Source: a virus. From it: DNA of 59,491 bases. Within the stretch, counting starts at the first letter, position 1, and every line of letters begins with the position of its first letter. The stretch covers positions 1-59,491 of IMG/VR virus record IMGVR_UViG_3300044691_000368. One strand, 5' to 3'. The position numbers and the translations under genes are program-made. The notes beneath the pieces were generated by a model, which worked only from the letters and a program-made list of their open reading frames with translations, made no database searches and had not been told where the DNA came from. Below are positions 50,161 to 57,733 of the stretch, in pieces.

Positions 50161-50339
50161 AATTGCCCCCCAATTGCCCACCAAATCAAATAAGGCTTTT
50201 GATTTCAATACTAACTATCGCCTCATAACCCAAAGGTCGAGGGTTCAAATCCCTCCCCCGCAACCAAACCCCAATAAAATTGACCATCCGCGTCCTCCGC
50301 AGATATCCCTCAGCGGTCGAATTGCCCCGCAATTGCCCC
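50161..50339 (+). other. Phage attachment site attP with paired arm-type repeats
   Basis: Two pairs of AATTGCCC-containing repeats flank the tRNA-like core: 50161-50169 and 50172-50179 on one side, 50320-50328 and 50331-50339 on the other. In each pair the units start 11 bases apart, one helical turn. This fits P and P' arm sites of a tyrosine integrase. Apart from this the 408-base gap 50160-50567 holds no gene I can support. Confidence 0.75.
50222..50266 (+). other. attP core: 3' part of an initiator tRNA (fMet, CAT anticodon)
   Basis: From the anticodon loop (CTCATAA) to the ACCA end, the bases fit an initiator tRNA: anticodon-stem CCC, T arm GAGGG-TTCAAAT-CCCTC, then CCCCGCA plus ACCA. 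In initiator tRNA the final A of CCCCGCA is unpaired. No 5' half exists here, so it is not a functional gene; integration would restore the host tRNA gene. Confidence 0.85.
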
Positions 50340-50567
50340 AAGGGTTTTCCACACCATGCACCGCCTATCTCACGTTGGCAAGTGGTTTACCACTTTGTGG
50401 TGTAGCAGACAAAAGACTTCCGAGTCATCGAAAATTCTTATTGTCTTTTTCCGTAAGTGCGGTTACTGTTTTGGTTCGTCGGCTACTCGACTCAAATGTT
50501 ATTCCTTGCAGGCCATTTTCCCTTCGTAAGCTCTGTGTAGCGCATTCACGCGCCAAAGGAGCTTTCA

Positions 50568-50759
50568 ATGAAAACTCGTCTGGCTTTATTCTTCGCCTTT
50601 GTTCTGTTCAGCCTCTTCGCGTCTATGCAGGTTGCCACGCGCAACCATGCGTCCGTTCTCGCGCAAGCCGGCCCGGTTGGAGATCCAACTCCGTGTCCCC
50701 CCGCCTGCAGCTCCCTCAAGGCGCCGGCCCCGTTGCCGGTCAAGCCTCACAAGAAGTAG
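50568..50759 (+). CDS. Small secreted peptide
   Basis: A 63-residue protein with AAAGGAG before the ATG. An N-terminal signal sequence (TRLALFFAFVLFSLFASMQVA) precedes a short Pro-rich, Cys-containing mature part (CPPACSSLKAPAPLP). Function unknown; first gene after attP. Confidence 0.55.
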   Translation: MKTRLALFFAFVLFSLFASMQVATRNHASVLAQAGPVGDPTPCPPACSSLKAPAPLPVKPHKK

Positions 50760-50792
50760 TCCTCTCGCAGGGCGCTTCCTCATGGGGGCGCC

Positions 50793-51641
50793 TTGCATAC
50801 TAAAATCACCCACCTCCAGCTTGTCATCTGGATTGCCGTCATAGTTGGTCAACTGGCAGTCGGCCTGTGGTCCTATAGGCGGCGCAACGCCGTCCTTGTG
50901 GTTTATCTTGGCGTCGAGGTTGTCCGCGCCGTCTGTGTCTTCACTGTGGCCCACCTAGCCTCAGCACATGCCTACTACATCGCCTATTGGATAGGATGGT
51001 TTGTCGATTACGCCGCCCAAGTCTATCTCGTGGTGGCCATCTTCCAGACGATCCAGAAAACCGGTATCCCCAGCCGGTATCCTATGCTCCTTCATGTCTT
51101 CGCCGGCTGCATGTTCGCGCTTGCCATATTGACCTTGCGCTTTCCACTGCTAAGCAACATCGACCCAGGCTGGAAGTGGATGCTGACGATTGACCACGTG
51201 GCGCTCTATTGGCTCTGCCTGATGCTCGCCGTGGTGCCGTTCTATGCGTGGATGGTCGACTCCGCGAAAGATACCCGCCTGTTGCTGATTTACCTAGGAT
51301 TCGCACTCTATGTTGCAGTTCGCTCCAACGCGGTCGATACCGCCATCGGAACCCATCTGGCTGTTCGGCCCACCCACATCACCGAAATCGCATACCTCGT
51401 CTCCCTCGTTCTATGGATCATCTCCTCCAACTACCAAGTCGCTAGTCATCAATGGGACCCCGCCCAGACGGAAGCTCTGAAGACGGCCCTCCGCGCAAAA
51501 CACCGGAGCAATCTCCACGAACTCTCAGCCCTGGAAAGGTCCCGCACACATGAATTCCATTTATTCCGGAGCAGCAACTCTCCTGGCCGGAGCCCTCATC
51601 GCCAACATGGCTCGTCGAAACTCAAGCGGCAAAAGCGTTGA
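50793..51641 (+). CDS. Seven-helix membrane protein
   Basis: A 282-residue protein from TTG 50793 with about seven hydrophobic helices (LVIWIAVIVGQLAVGLW through EIAYLVSLVLWII) and a basic cytoplasmic tail. This size and layout recur in uncharacterised acidobacterial 7TM proteins. The tail's last 30 residues overlap the next gene and look non-coding-like, so the true end may differ. Not a known phage function; accessory cargo is likely. Confidence 0.65.
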   Translation: MHTKITHLQLVIWIAVIVGQLAVGLWSYRRRNAVLVVYLGVEVVRAVCVFTVAHLASAHAYYIAYWIGWFVDYAAQVYLVVAIFQTIQKTGIPSRYPMLLHVFAGCMFALAILTLRFPLLSNIDPGWKWMLTIDHVALYWLCLMLAVVPFYAWMVDSAKDTRLLLIYLGFALYVAVRSNAVDTAIGTHLAVRPTHITEIAYLVSLVLWIISSNYQVASHQWDPAQTEALKTALRAKHRSNLHELSALERSRTHEFHLFRSSNSPGRSPHRQHGSSKLKRQKR

Positions 51642-52065
51642 AACCTTCATCCGCAGCATGCGTACCCTATCCAAAGCCGGAGAGGAGTCTATGAACGAAG
51701 TCAACTGCGGCAAGGATCCGAACAAGGATCTGACGCCCGTGCATCTCTCAAGATATGACATCTGGACGCTGTTCTGGAATTCGAGGTTGAATGTGTGCAT
51801 CGCCAACCTAATGCGGGTTTCTGAACCGGACAATCCAGCGTGGGAGTTGATCCTGCGCAAGATGCAAGCCGGCCACGGAGAGGTTTGCCGGCTCGCTCGT
51901 CAGATGATTCTTCTTTCCGCAATCAAGCCCATTGTTGGTAGACTCGGGTTGGGCATGTACGCCCACGTTCTTCTATGGACGTATGGAGAGGAGTTGGAGC
52001 TCCTGAGCCAAATCTCAGAAAGATGTAGTCCTCTGGAGGGAACCGCCATTCGGGCGATCTTGTGA
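51550..52065 (+). CDS. Protein of unknown function, accessory cassette
   Basis: A 171-residue protein overlapping the 7TM gene by 92 bases, with GGAAAGG somewhat far upstream of the ATG. Helical, with two apolar stretches (AATLLAGALIANMA, LLSAIKPIVGRLGLGMYAHVLLW). Its stop overlaps the next gene. Family not recognised. Confidence 0.55.
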   Translation: MNSIYSGAATLLAGALIANMARRNSSGKSVETFIRSMRTLSKAGEESMNEVNCGKDPNKDLTPVHLSRYDIWTLFWNSRLNVCIANLMRVSEPDNPAWELILRKMQAGHGEVCRLARQMILLSAIKPIVGRLGLGMYAHVLLWTYGEELELLSQISERCSPLEGTAIRAIL

Positions 52066-52442
52066 CTATGGATTCACGCGAAGTAATGGACGATTTAGAT
52101 CGTCAGATAGAACGGATGGAGGCTCAGCTCAAACTCCTCAAGTCTCTGCGCGCCGGCCACAAAAAATTGGTCGACATGCCCCAAGGAGAAAGCTCTCCAG
52201 CCACCCGTTTTTACAACATGAGACCCCTGATCGCCGTGCGTCAGATATTGACGGAACGTGGCAAGCCGATACCTTTAGACGAATTGCGCCAGATCCTTAT
52301 CGAGGGCGGAATTACGATCGGGAAGAAGCGCGGCGTCCACAACATCAACAAGGGCATTGAGATAAGCGTTGGCATAGACGAGTTGACCAGCACCGGCAAG
52401 AATGAGTTGATCGGCCTGCCTGAGTGGCAAAAGAAAAAGTAG
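52062..52442 (+). CDS. HARE-HTH-like protein
   Basis: A 126-residue protein: an N-terminal coiled coil (DDLDRQIERMEAQLKLLKSL) and a C-terminal winged helix of the HARE-HTH type (RPLIAVRQILTERGKPIPLDELRQILIEGG, then GLPEW). Such domains bind DNA or chromatin-like partners. It could regulate the cassette or be a repressor candidate. A terminator follows. Confidence 0.65.
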   Translation: MTMDSREVMDDLDRQIERMEAQLKLLKSLRAGHKKLVDMPQGESSPATRFYNMRPLIAVRQILTERGKPIPLDELRQILIEGGITIGKKRGVHNINKGIEISVGIDELTSTGKNELIGLPEWQKKK

Positions 52443-52466
52443 TTCGACACGCGAGCCGGTAACAGA

Positions 52467-52494
52467 AAAGCCCTCTTTCGGAGGGCTTTCCGTT
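52467..52494 (+). terminator. Intrinsic terminator ending the accessory cassette
   Basis: A perfect nine-base stem AAAGCCCTC/GAGGGCTTT with loop TTTCG (52467-52489), followed by CCGTTTG. It separates the cassette from the early operon. Confidence 0.75.
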
Positions 52495-52686
52495 TGTAAT
52501 GGGCAGCTTTATTGGCTCGTTTGAGACGGTGGCCTTGCACTCCATAAAATACCGCCCCCATCACAAATCTTTTGTGCCAGCCGCCCCCGTGGTTGGAGTG
52601 CTCCTGCGAACAGGAAGCAGCACGGGAGGCGACCGGCGAGGCTCAACCGCTTTGCGCGGGAACCCAGATGTCACAATAGCACTGAG

Positions 52687-52768
52687 TTGACAGGTTTTAT
52701 TCAAGACATAATAAAAGACATAAATTGAGAGATAAATCTTGACTTAAATAAGTCTACAGGACTATGGT
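52687..52768 (+). promoter_or_regulatory. Early promoter region with repeated operator-like motif
   Basis: The 356-base gap 52443-52798 is AT-rich at its right end. Two promoter candidates are present: consensus TTGACA (52687-52692) with a weak AATAAA 17 bases away, and TTGACT (52739-52744) with TATGGT (52763-52768) at 18 bases. Between them AGACATAA occurs at 52704-52711 and 52716-52723. The stretch 52716-52735 matches the divergent-region motif at 18 of 20 bases, so repression is likely. Confidence 0.6.
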
Positions 52769-52798
52769 CTCGTTATCGGCTGTTGGAGGCTGATAACG

Positions 52799-53011
52799 AT
52801 GTCAAATAACCCACGCATAGCTAGGGTTCAATGGAACCCCCGCATGAGCAGCAAGCGCCTGAACGAGCTGCTCAACACCCCAAACATCACCGAAGACGAT
52901 GAGGACGCCATCATGGGCGAACTCTGGTTGCGGGACGCTGAGGAGCTTCCGTATGACTCTCCGTGCCTTGACTACTCCCTTCAGCAGCATGAAGCGATGG
53001 GAGGCCGGTAA
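52799..53011 (+). CDS. Small acidic protein, first gene of the early operon
   Basis: A 70-residue protein with GGAGG twelve bases before the ATG. Helical, acidic (LNTPNITEDDEDAIMGELWLRDAEEL). Its stop overlaps the next start (TAATG). Family not recognised. Confidence 0.6.
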   Translation: MSNNPRIARVQWNPRMSSKRLNELLNTPNITEDDEDAIMGELWLRDAEELPYDSPCLDYSLQQHEAMGGR

Positions 53012-53400
53012 TGGGACATGCAGCTTACATGCGAGGCTCCAAGGCGCTGAGGGGCAGGATCGACAGCGATATCCAAGAGGCACGCGCCCGTGGAGTTATG
53101 TTCATGGTGGCAGTTGAGCACCCGAAATTCCTCCCCTCTCCAGTAGTGGTCCCCGTTGTGGCCACGTCTGCTCCCTCTCTCCCGGCTCGGGTCTGGGTGC
53201 CAATTCTTGATCGTTGCATGCGCGTAGGTCCGGCGAATCGCCATCAGTGCGAGGTTTGCCACAAGCCCACCGGCGTGCAGCTAAACCGTGGATTTCACTG
53301 GTCGGACAGACTTCGGGTTTGGATCAATACCTGCCTCGTTTGCTCCGACTACGTTCGCATGGACAACCAACAGCAGCAGCACTACAAGGGAGGCCGCTAA
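53011..53400 (+). CDS. Zinc-ribbon-like phage protein
   Basis: A 129-residue protein with a C-terminal metal site CEVCHKPTG ... WINTCLVC, and an apolar, Pro-containing middle. Coupled to both neighbours by one-base overlaps. Function unknown. Confidence 0.6.
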   Translation: MGHAAYMRGSKALRGRIDSDIQEARARGVMFMVAVEHPKFLPSPVVVPVVATSAPSLPARVWVPILDRCMRVGPANRHQCEVCHKPTGVQLNRGFHWSDRLRVWINTCLVCSDYVRMDNQQQQHYKGGR

Positions 53401-53615
53401 TGGCTAGAACTCTCCCTTGGGATCCGAACAGGCTCGGCAAGTGCGAGTTCCCCGACTGCAACGGCACGGGGAAGCTCGTCCTGATGCGCCCCTCCAAGCT
53501 CTACGGCTGCGGCACAGAGACCTACGCAGTTGATTGCCCTTGCTGCCTCGGCTCTGGGCGCAAGCCTCCAACCGTGGCCGATGGAAAGATGGCTGCTTCT
53601 GGAGGTGCCCGATGA
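53400..53615 (+). CDS. DnaJ-type zinc-motif small protein
   Basis: A 71-residue protein whose ATG overlaps the previous stop (TAATG). CEFPDCNGTGK and CPCCLGSGR are variants of the CxxCxGxG zinc repeat, comparable to the membrane protein at 8273. Function unknown. Confidence 0.6.
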   Translation: MARTLPWDPNRLGKCEFPDCNGTGKLVLMRPSKLYGCGTETYAVDCPCCLGSGRKPPTVADGKMAASGGAR

Positions 53616-53701
53616 GCACACGCGCCTTCATGTTTGCCATTCCCCTCAGCACCGCGGCATGGGCCTGCATTTATCTCGTCGTGCGGATGGTGACGGCATG
53701 A
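53612..53701 (+). CDS. 29-residue membrane peptide
   Basis: ATGA overlap with the previous gene; one apolar helix (AFMFAIPLSTAAWACIYLVV). Supported mainly by the unbroken chain of overlaps. Confidence 0.45.
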   Translation: MSTRAFMFAIPLSTAAWACIYLVVRMVTA

Positions 53702-53817
53702 CCTTCCACCACCTCTTATTCGGCTACTTGGTCCCCGCATGGCTAATTGTTGGGGGACTTCTCTTGCTCCGTCGGATGTTCATCGATGGAAGCCCGTTCA
53801 GTGGAGATCGCACATGA
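53698..53817 (+). CDS. 39-residue membrane peptide
   Basis: ATGA overlaps on both sides; one helix (LVPAWLIVGGLLLLRRMF). Function unknown. Confidence 0.5.
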   Translation: MTFHHLLFGYLVPAWLIVGGLLLLRRMFIDGSPFSGDRT

Positions 53818-53918
53818 GAATCATCTACTCGCTGCTCCAAGTTTCCCGCAATGTCTGGCAGTTCAACATCCACGAAGTTCCAGCCAAGCCTAAGACGGCG
53901 GTGACCTATGTCAATTAG
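53814..53918 (+). CDS. 34-residue peptide
   Basis: ATGA overlap upstream and an 11-base overlap with the next gene. Basic, beta-prone (RIIYSLLQVSRNVWQFNIHEV). Function unknown. Confidence 0.4.
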   Translation: MRIIYSLLQVSRNVWQFNIHEVPAKPKTAVTYVN

Positions 53919-54159
53919 CCCCTGCCGGATGATCGACCATCTCTGCCTCGCCAATCGCGCCTACCAGGTCTTGTACGCGCTCGGGGAAACATCAAGCACG
54001 GTGCGCACCTTGGAGCCGAGTGAAGCTGCCTGTCTCGTCGGCATCGTGCAGGACTTGCTCGCGCCTGACAAGGAATTTACTGAGCTTGATTGCTTCCTGT
54101 TTGGCGCAATGTCGCGCGGGATGATCGCTTACGTTGCCGGATCGGAGGCTGCGGCATGA
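53908..54159 (+). CDS. Small helical phage protein
   Basis: An 83-residue helical protein (CRMIDHLCLANRAYQVLYAL, AACLVGIVQDLLAPD). ATGA overlap with the next gene. Family not recognised. Confidence 0.5.
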   Translation: MSISPCRMIDHLCLANRAYQVLYALGETSSTVRTLEPSEAACLVGIVQDLLAPDKEFTELDCFLFGAMSRGMIAYVAGSEAAA

Positions 54160-54323
54160 TGAACACTCGTCCGGTATTCAAGGCCCAATTCTCAAGAGGA
54201 TTCGTTGCAGTCGGGCCGTGTAAGCGCTGCGGTAAACCGGTAGGCTCCCACGGCCAGCACCAGTTCTTCATCGGGCTTCGGTTCTGCATTCGGAAGTACA
54301 TCGCAGATCGGAGGGCCGCATGA
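54156..54323 (+). CDS. Small CxxC protein
   Basis: A 55-residue basic protein with GPCKRCGKPVGSHGQHQF, a possible zinc knuckle. Overlaps neighbours by four bases each side. Confidence 0.5.
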   Translation: MMNTRPVFKAQFSRGFVAVGPCKRCGKPVGSHGQHQFFIGLRFCIRKYIADRRAA

Positions 54324-54517
54324 GCGACTTGACCATCATCGACGGCCTCCGCATCAGAACGAACTTCGTTCACCCGCCAATTCCAGACCGCAGCTTCGAC
54401 TGGGCAGCATGGATCGACGGCGAAGAGGAGGGCAACATCCAAGGGCGCGGACGCACTGAGTCTGACGCTGTTGCCGAACTGCTGGAGACTCTGGCAGAAC
54501 GCGACGGTGGCCTATGA
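54320..54517 (+). CDS. Small phage protein of unknown function
   Basis: A 65-residue acidic protein: FDWAAWIDGEEEGNIQGRGRTESDAVAELLETL, a strand-helix pattern common in small phage proteins. Coupled by ATGA overlaps. Confidence 0.55.
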   Translation: MSDLTIIDGLRIRTNFVHPPIPDRSFDWAAWIDGEEEGNIQGRGRTESDAVAELLETLAERDGGL

Positions 54518-54681
54518 ATCAGACCATCGCCCAAAACCTCCGCCACAACCGGCTCATCCTCATCCGCCAGTTGATCGATGCTGCGATTGCAGATCCCGGT
54601 CCTCTCAACTCCACCGTTTACTCCAACCTAAACGCTGCGAAAGCTTTGATTGTCGCGGCAACCATGAAGGTGGCCGCATGA
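54514..54681 (+). CDS. Small helical protein
   Basis: A 55-residue helical protein (NRLILIRQLIDAAIADPG, AKALIVAATMKVAA) coupled by ATGA overlaps. Confidence 0.5.
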   Translation: MNQTIAQNLRHNRLILIRQLIDAAIADPGPLNSTVYSNLNAAKALIVAATMKVAA

Positions 54682-55007
54682 ATATTGAACTTCTACGCAA
54701 GATCGCAGCAGTGATACAGGAGAAGCCCGCGGAATTCGATATGGCCGACTTCACCAAGTACACGACGTGCGGGACAGCCCATTGCATTGGCGGATGGGCG
54801 CACGTTCTTACTGGCGGCGACGAGGAAAAGGCGTGTTCTAGGGGTGGAAGGTTGGCGCTCGAACTAAGCGAAACCGAGGCTTATAGGCTCTTCTACTGCG
54901 ATCAGTGGCCACCACGGTTTCAATCTGGTGAGACCGGCTGGGAGGTTTCGCCGGAACTTGCTGCAGCCCGCATTGAACACTTCATTGCAACGGGCGGTGC
55001 GGAATGA
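54678..55007 (+). CDS. Phage protein with CGTxxCxxGW motif
   Basis: A 109-residue protein from ATG 54678. ADFTKYTTCGTAHCIGGWA is the signature of a widespread phage family of unknown function; helices follow (ELSETEAYRLFYCDQWP). The two Cys and His could bind metal. The longer frame to 54471 is a shadow. Confidence 0.65.
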   Translation: MNIELLRKIAAVIQEKPAEFDMADFTKYTTCGTAHCIGGWAHVLTGGDEEKACSRGGRLALELSETEAYRLFYCDQWPPRFQSGETGWEVSPELAAARIEHFIATGGAE

Positions 55008-55159
55008 ACTACTACGGCATCTGCGGCTGCACCTTCATCCTCCTCCTCTGCGTTGCGATCCTCTGGGCCTCAGAGCATGAGCAGCAGGTAAGAGACTTCC
55101 TCTTCGGCGTACGCGCCTGCCTTCGCTATGCACGCGCAAAGGAGGATGACGGTGAATAA
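55004..55159 (+). CDS. 51-residue membrane protein
   Basis: ATGA overlap upstream; one helix (CTFILLLCVAILWA) and a charged tail. Function unknown. Confidence 0.45.
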   Translation: MNYYGICGCTFILLLCVAILWASEHEQQVRDFLFGVRACLRYARAKEDDGE

Positions 55160-55268
55160 CCTCACGCTCGGCCAATTCATTCTCGGAGCCATGCTCACCG
55201 TCGGCTCTGCCTACATGCTCTGCGCTTTGGGTGTCAGCACTCTGCGCTGGTTACGGAGGCGGCGATGA
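55152..55268 (+). CDS. 38-residue membrane peptide
   Basis: GTG start preceded by GGAGGA and overlapping the previous gene by eight bases; one helix (FILGAMLTVGSAYMLCALGV) and an RRRR end. Function unknown. Confidence 0.45.
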   Translation: MNNLTLGQFILGAMLTVGSAYMLCALGVSTLRWLRRRR

Positions 55269-55507
55269 GCGTAGACGTCCGCGCCCTTCCTCCGATCGCT
55301 TACGACACCCAAAGCAATCGGGCGATCTACACAAGAATTCCGATTCAGCAGCGCGAGAAGTGGTTCAAGCGGTGGGCGCAGATGGACGCCGAGGGCAAAG
55401 AGCAGAAGCACTACACGCGCTACGAATGGCAGCTTCGCAAGAGCCTCGAAGAGTTGGAGATTCGCGAATCGCAGCTATTCGATTGCATACGAAAGGGACA
55501 CCAGTGA
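55265..55507 (+). CDS. Small helical phage protein
   Basis: An 80-residue charged helical protein (QQREKWFKRWAQMDAEG, WQLRKSLEELEIRE) with ATGA and GTGA overlaps. Family not recognised. Confidence 0.6.
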   Translation: MSVDVRALPPIAYDTQSNRAIYTRIPIQQREKWFKRWAQMDAEGKEQKHYTRYEWQLRKSLEELEIRESQLFDCIRKGHQ

Positions 55508-55839
55508 GAAAGATCAACGTGTTGAAAACCCTAAAGGCAACGCGAAAGCTGCTGACGCCGAAGAAGAATTGGTGCAAGAAGGTATACGCCAAGAGGTCGC
55601 AGCGCTCGGTCTTAGCTCTGTATGGCAATGATCCGGGGGCTACGTGTTGGTGCATGGAAGGCGCAATGCAGAAGGTGCTCAATGTCCCCGGCGTCTACAG
55701 CCTTATGGACCAGTTTGAGCCCTTTTTCCCTGCCTACGCGAGAAATTTCCCATACTACAACGACCACGCCACCCATGAACAAATTCTCGGTGCTCTCGAC
55801 CTAGCCATAGCCAACGCCACTGCGGCGGAGGCCCACTGA
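55504..55839 (+). CDS. DUF6197-like protein
   Basis: A 111-residue protein from GTG 55504, overlapping the previous stop (GTGA). VLKTLKATRKLLTPKKNWCKK and ATCWCMEGAMQKV fit the DUF6197 pattern (Leu-rich helix, W, then CxxGA). Function unknown. Confidence 0.65.
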   Translation: MRKINVLKTLKATRKLLTPKKNWCKKVYAKRSQRSVLALYGNDPGATCWCMEGAMQKVLNVPGVYSLMDQFEPFFPAYARNFPYYNDHATHEQILGALDLAIANATAAEAH

Positions 55840-56114
55840 TGGAGACCCGCCGCGTCCGCGAAGTCTACGTGCGAAGCCAGGAAGAGGTAGCCATGCTTAT
55901 GGGCATATCTCAGGTCGCTGTATTGAGGTTGGAGCGGTCTGCGCTGAGGAAGCTGCGGGCGTTACCAGAGGCGAAGGTGCTGCTTCGGTACGTGTGCCAG
56001 CAGAACGCCCAGCCCTTCACTCCTGCAGTTGAGCCAACCATTCTTCGCAAGCTCGGCACGGCGCCGGGGGATGCGAGCTTTATGACGATTTCTGGATTCT
56101 CACCCAACCTCTGA
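55839..56114 (+). CDS. Sigma-70 region 4-like helix-turn-helix protein
   Basis: A 91-residue protein with RSQEEVAMLMGISQVAVLRLERSALRKLRALPE, a region 4 HTH, then a Pro-rich tail. A regulator of the early operon is likely. Directly upstream of the recombination genes. Confidence 0.65.
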   Translation: METRRVREVYVRSQEEVAMLMGISQVAVLRLERSALRKLRALPEAKVLLRYVCQQNAQPFTPAVEPTILRKLGTAPGDASFMTISGFSPNL

Positions 56115-56133
56115 TTTACCGAAAGGAATACCC

Positions 56134-56865
56134 ATGAGCACAGCACTCGCAAGAGAAGAGCGCCACGATATAGCCACTCAGCCCACAGTGATGGAGATTC
56201 TAAGCTCTGCCGTCCTGTCGGGGAAGTGTGATGTAGACATTGTCGAACGCCTGACACGGTTGCAGCGAGAGCAGGTTGAATATCAGGCGATGGTGGAGTT
56301 CAACGAGGCCATGCACCGTTGCCAACAGCAAATGAAGCACATCAACACAGATATGCAGTCCGACAAGGGCAGGTACGCCAGCTATAAGCAGGTGGATAAG
56401 GCTATCCGGCCAATCTACACCGGCGAAGGAATATCACTCTCGTTCTCTGACGGTGAGCCTATAGCGCCCGACACCCTGCGTCTTCTCTGCTACGTCTCTC
56501 GCGGTGGCTTCACCCGCGTCTACCACAAGGATATGCCGATCGATACGAAGGGGGCCAAGGGCAATGACGTGATGACGCGCACCCACGCACAGGGATCGGC
56601 TGATTCGTATGCGAAGCGCTATCTCGTCAAAGACATCTTCAACCTCGCGGTTGGGGAGAATGACGACGACGGAAACGGCGGCGCGCCGATGGAAGACACG
56701 GAGTTTGTTTCCTGGCGTGACAACATCCTAAGCGCTGCTAACGAGGATGAACTGCGCAAGTATTTCAACGCAGCTTTCCAGGAGGCGACAAAGGCCAAAG
56801 ACAAACTGGCCCTCCAGTCGTTCCGTGATGCGCGCGATAAGCGGCGGAAGGAGCTAGGCCAATGA
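56134..56865 (+). CDS. Erf-family single-strand annealing protein
   Basis: A 243-residue protein with the ERF pattern: EYQAMVEFNEAMHRCQQQM, KGRYASYKQVDKAIRPIYTGEGISLSF, then GSADSYAKRYLVKDIFNLAVGENDDDGN. It promotes annealing of complementary strands. Paired by a four-base overlap with a YqaJ exonuclease, as in many phage recombination modules; AAAGGAA precedes the ATG. Confidence 0.85.
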   Translation: MSTALAREERHDIATQPTVMEILSSAVLSGKCDVDIVERLTRLQREQVEYQAMVEFNEAMHRCQQQMKHINTDMQSDKGRYASYKQVDKAIRPIYTGEGISLSFSDGEPIAPDTLRLLCYVSRGGFTRVYHKDMPIDTKGAKGNDVMTRTHAQGSADSYAKRYLVKDIFNLAVGENDDDGNGGAPMEDTEFVSWRDNILSAANEDELRKYFNAAFQEATKAKDKLALQSFRDARDKRRKELGQ

Positions 56866-57590
56866 AAATCGTCCGCTGCTCACAACATTCCCCGGAATGG
56901 TTTGAGGCGCGTATTGGCCATGTCACCGGCTCAGAGATGGCCGCAGTGCTCAATTGCCTGAAGAGAGGTGGAGAGTCAGCAGAGCGGCGTAACTATCGGT
57001 TCAAGATCGCATCCGAACTTCTTACCGGCGTGGGCCAAGGTGAAGGCTATGTCTCTGCCGCTATGGACTGGGGCAATGAGCAAGAGCCTTTCGCCCGCGG
57101 TGCCTATGAGGTACGAACAAACTCGCAGGTCGGACAGATAGGGTTCGTCCTCCACGACACGATACCTTTCTTCGGCGGCTCACCTGATGGCCTGGTCGAC
57201 GAAGATGGGGGCTTGGAATTGAAGTGTCCTGAGACCACCACCCATCTGAAGTGGATGCTTGCTGACGAGGTTCCCGAAGAGCACCGGGACCAGATGTTCA
57301 GCTACATGGCACTGACAGGGCGCCGGTGGTGGGACTTCGCCTCATTCGATCCACGCCCGATGGACCCACGCTACCACCTCTTTATCAAACGCCTCGCGTG
57401 GGACGACAAACGCATCGGCGAAGTCGAGGAGGGCGTGAAGCAGTTTCTATCCGAGGTGCACGACATAATCGAACGGCTCAAGGGAGTTTGCCCTGTACTC
57501 GAGCAGTTGCGGAAATCAGTTGCAGAAGAGGACGAACTCGGCATCACCGACGATGACATTCAGTGGATACGGGAGCAGGTGGGCAAATGA
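56862..57590 (+). CDS. YqaJ-like viral exonuclease
   Basis: A 242-residue protein of the YqaJ/lambda-Exo nuclease type: SPEWFEARIGHVTGSEM, GNEQEPFARGAYE, FFGGSPDGLVDEDGGLELKCPE (catalytic D and ExK) and QMFSYMALTGRRWWDFASFDPR. It would resect DNA ends for Erf annealing. Confidence 0.88.
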   Translation: MKIVRCSQHSPEWFEARIGHVTGSEMAAVLNCLKRGGESAERRNYRFKIASELLTGVGQGEGYVSAAMDWGNEQEPFARGAYEVRTNSQVGQIGFVLHDTIPFFGGSPDGLVDEDGGLELKCPETTTHLKWMLADEVPEEHRDQMFSYMALTGRRWWDFASFDPRPMDPRYHLFIKRLAWDDKRIGEVEEGVKQFLSEVHDIIERLKGVCPVLEQLRKSVAEEDELGITDDDIQWIREQVGK

Positions 57591-57733
57591 ATAGTGCGCA
57601 GCGTTTGGTAGCCGAACTCCGATGGCTCGCGGTAAGTTTCATTCTTCGCGCCTTGCCGAATATCACTCCTAAAGACGCGCGCGGCCTGCAGTTGATTGCG
57701 GTCATATGCGAGTGGATAAAGGAGTCCCGGTGA
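57587..57733 (+). CDS. Small protein of unknown function
   Basis: A 48-residue protein with four-base overlaps at both ends; helical and partly apolar (LVAELRWLAVSFILRALP). Family not recognised. Confidence 0.5.
   Translation: MNSAQRLVAELRWLAVSFILRALPNITPKDARGLQLIAVICEWIKESR

Noticed and set aside
50222-50266. Functional tRNA gene
   Set aside because: Only the 3' part from the anticodon loop is present; the upstream bases cannot form the D arm or acceptor stem.
50156-50803. 215-residue plus-strand open frame after the integrase
   Set aside because: It spans attP and the tRNA fragment, lacks a ribosome site, and its composition is unlike protein; the short secreted peptide at 50568 is better supported.
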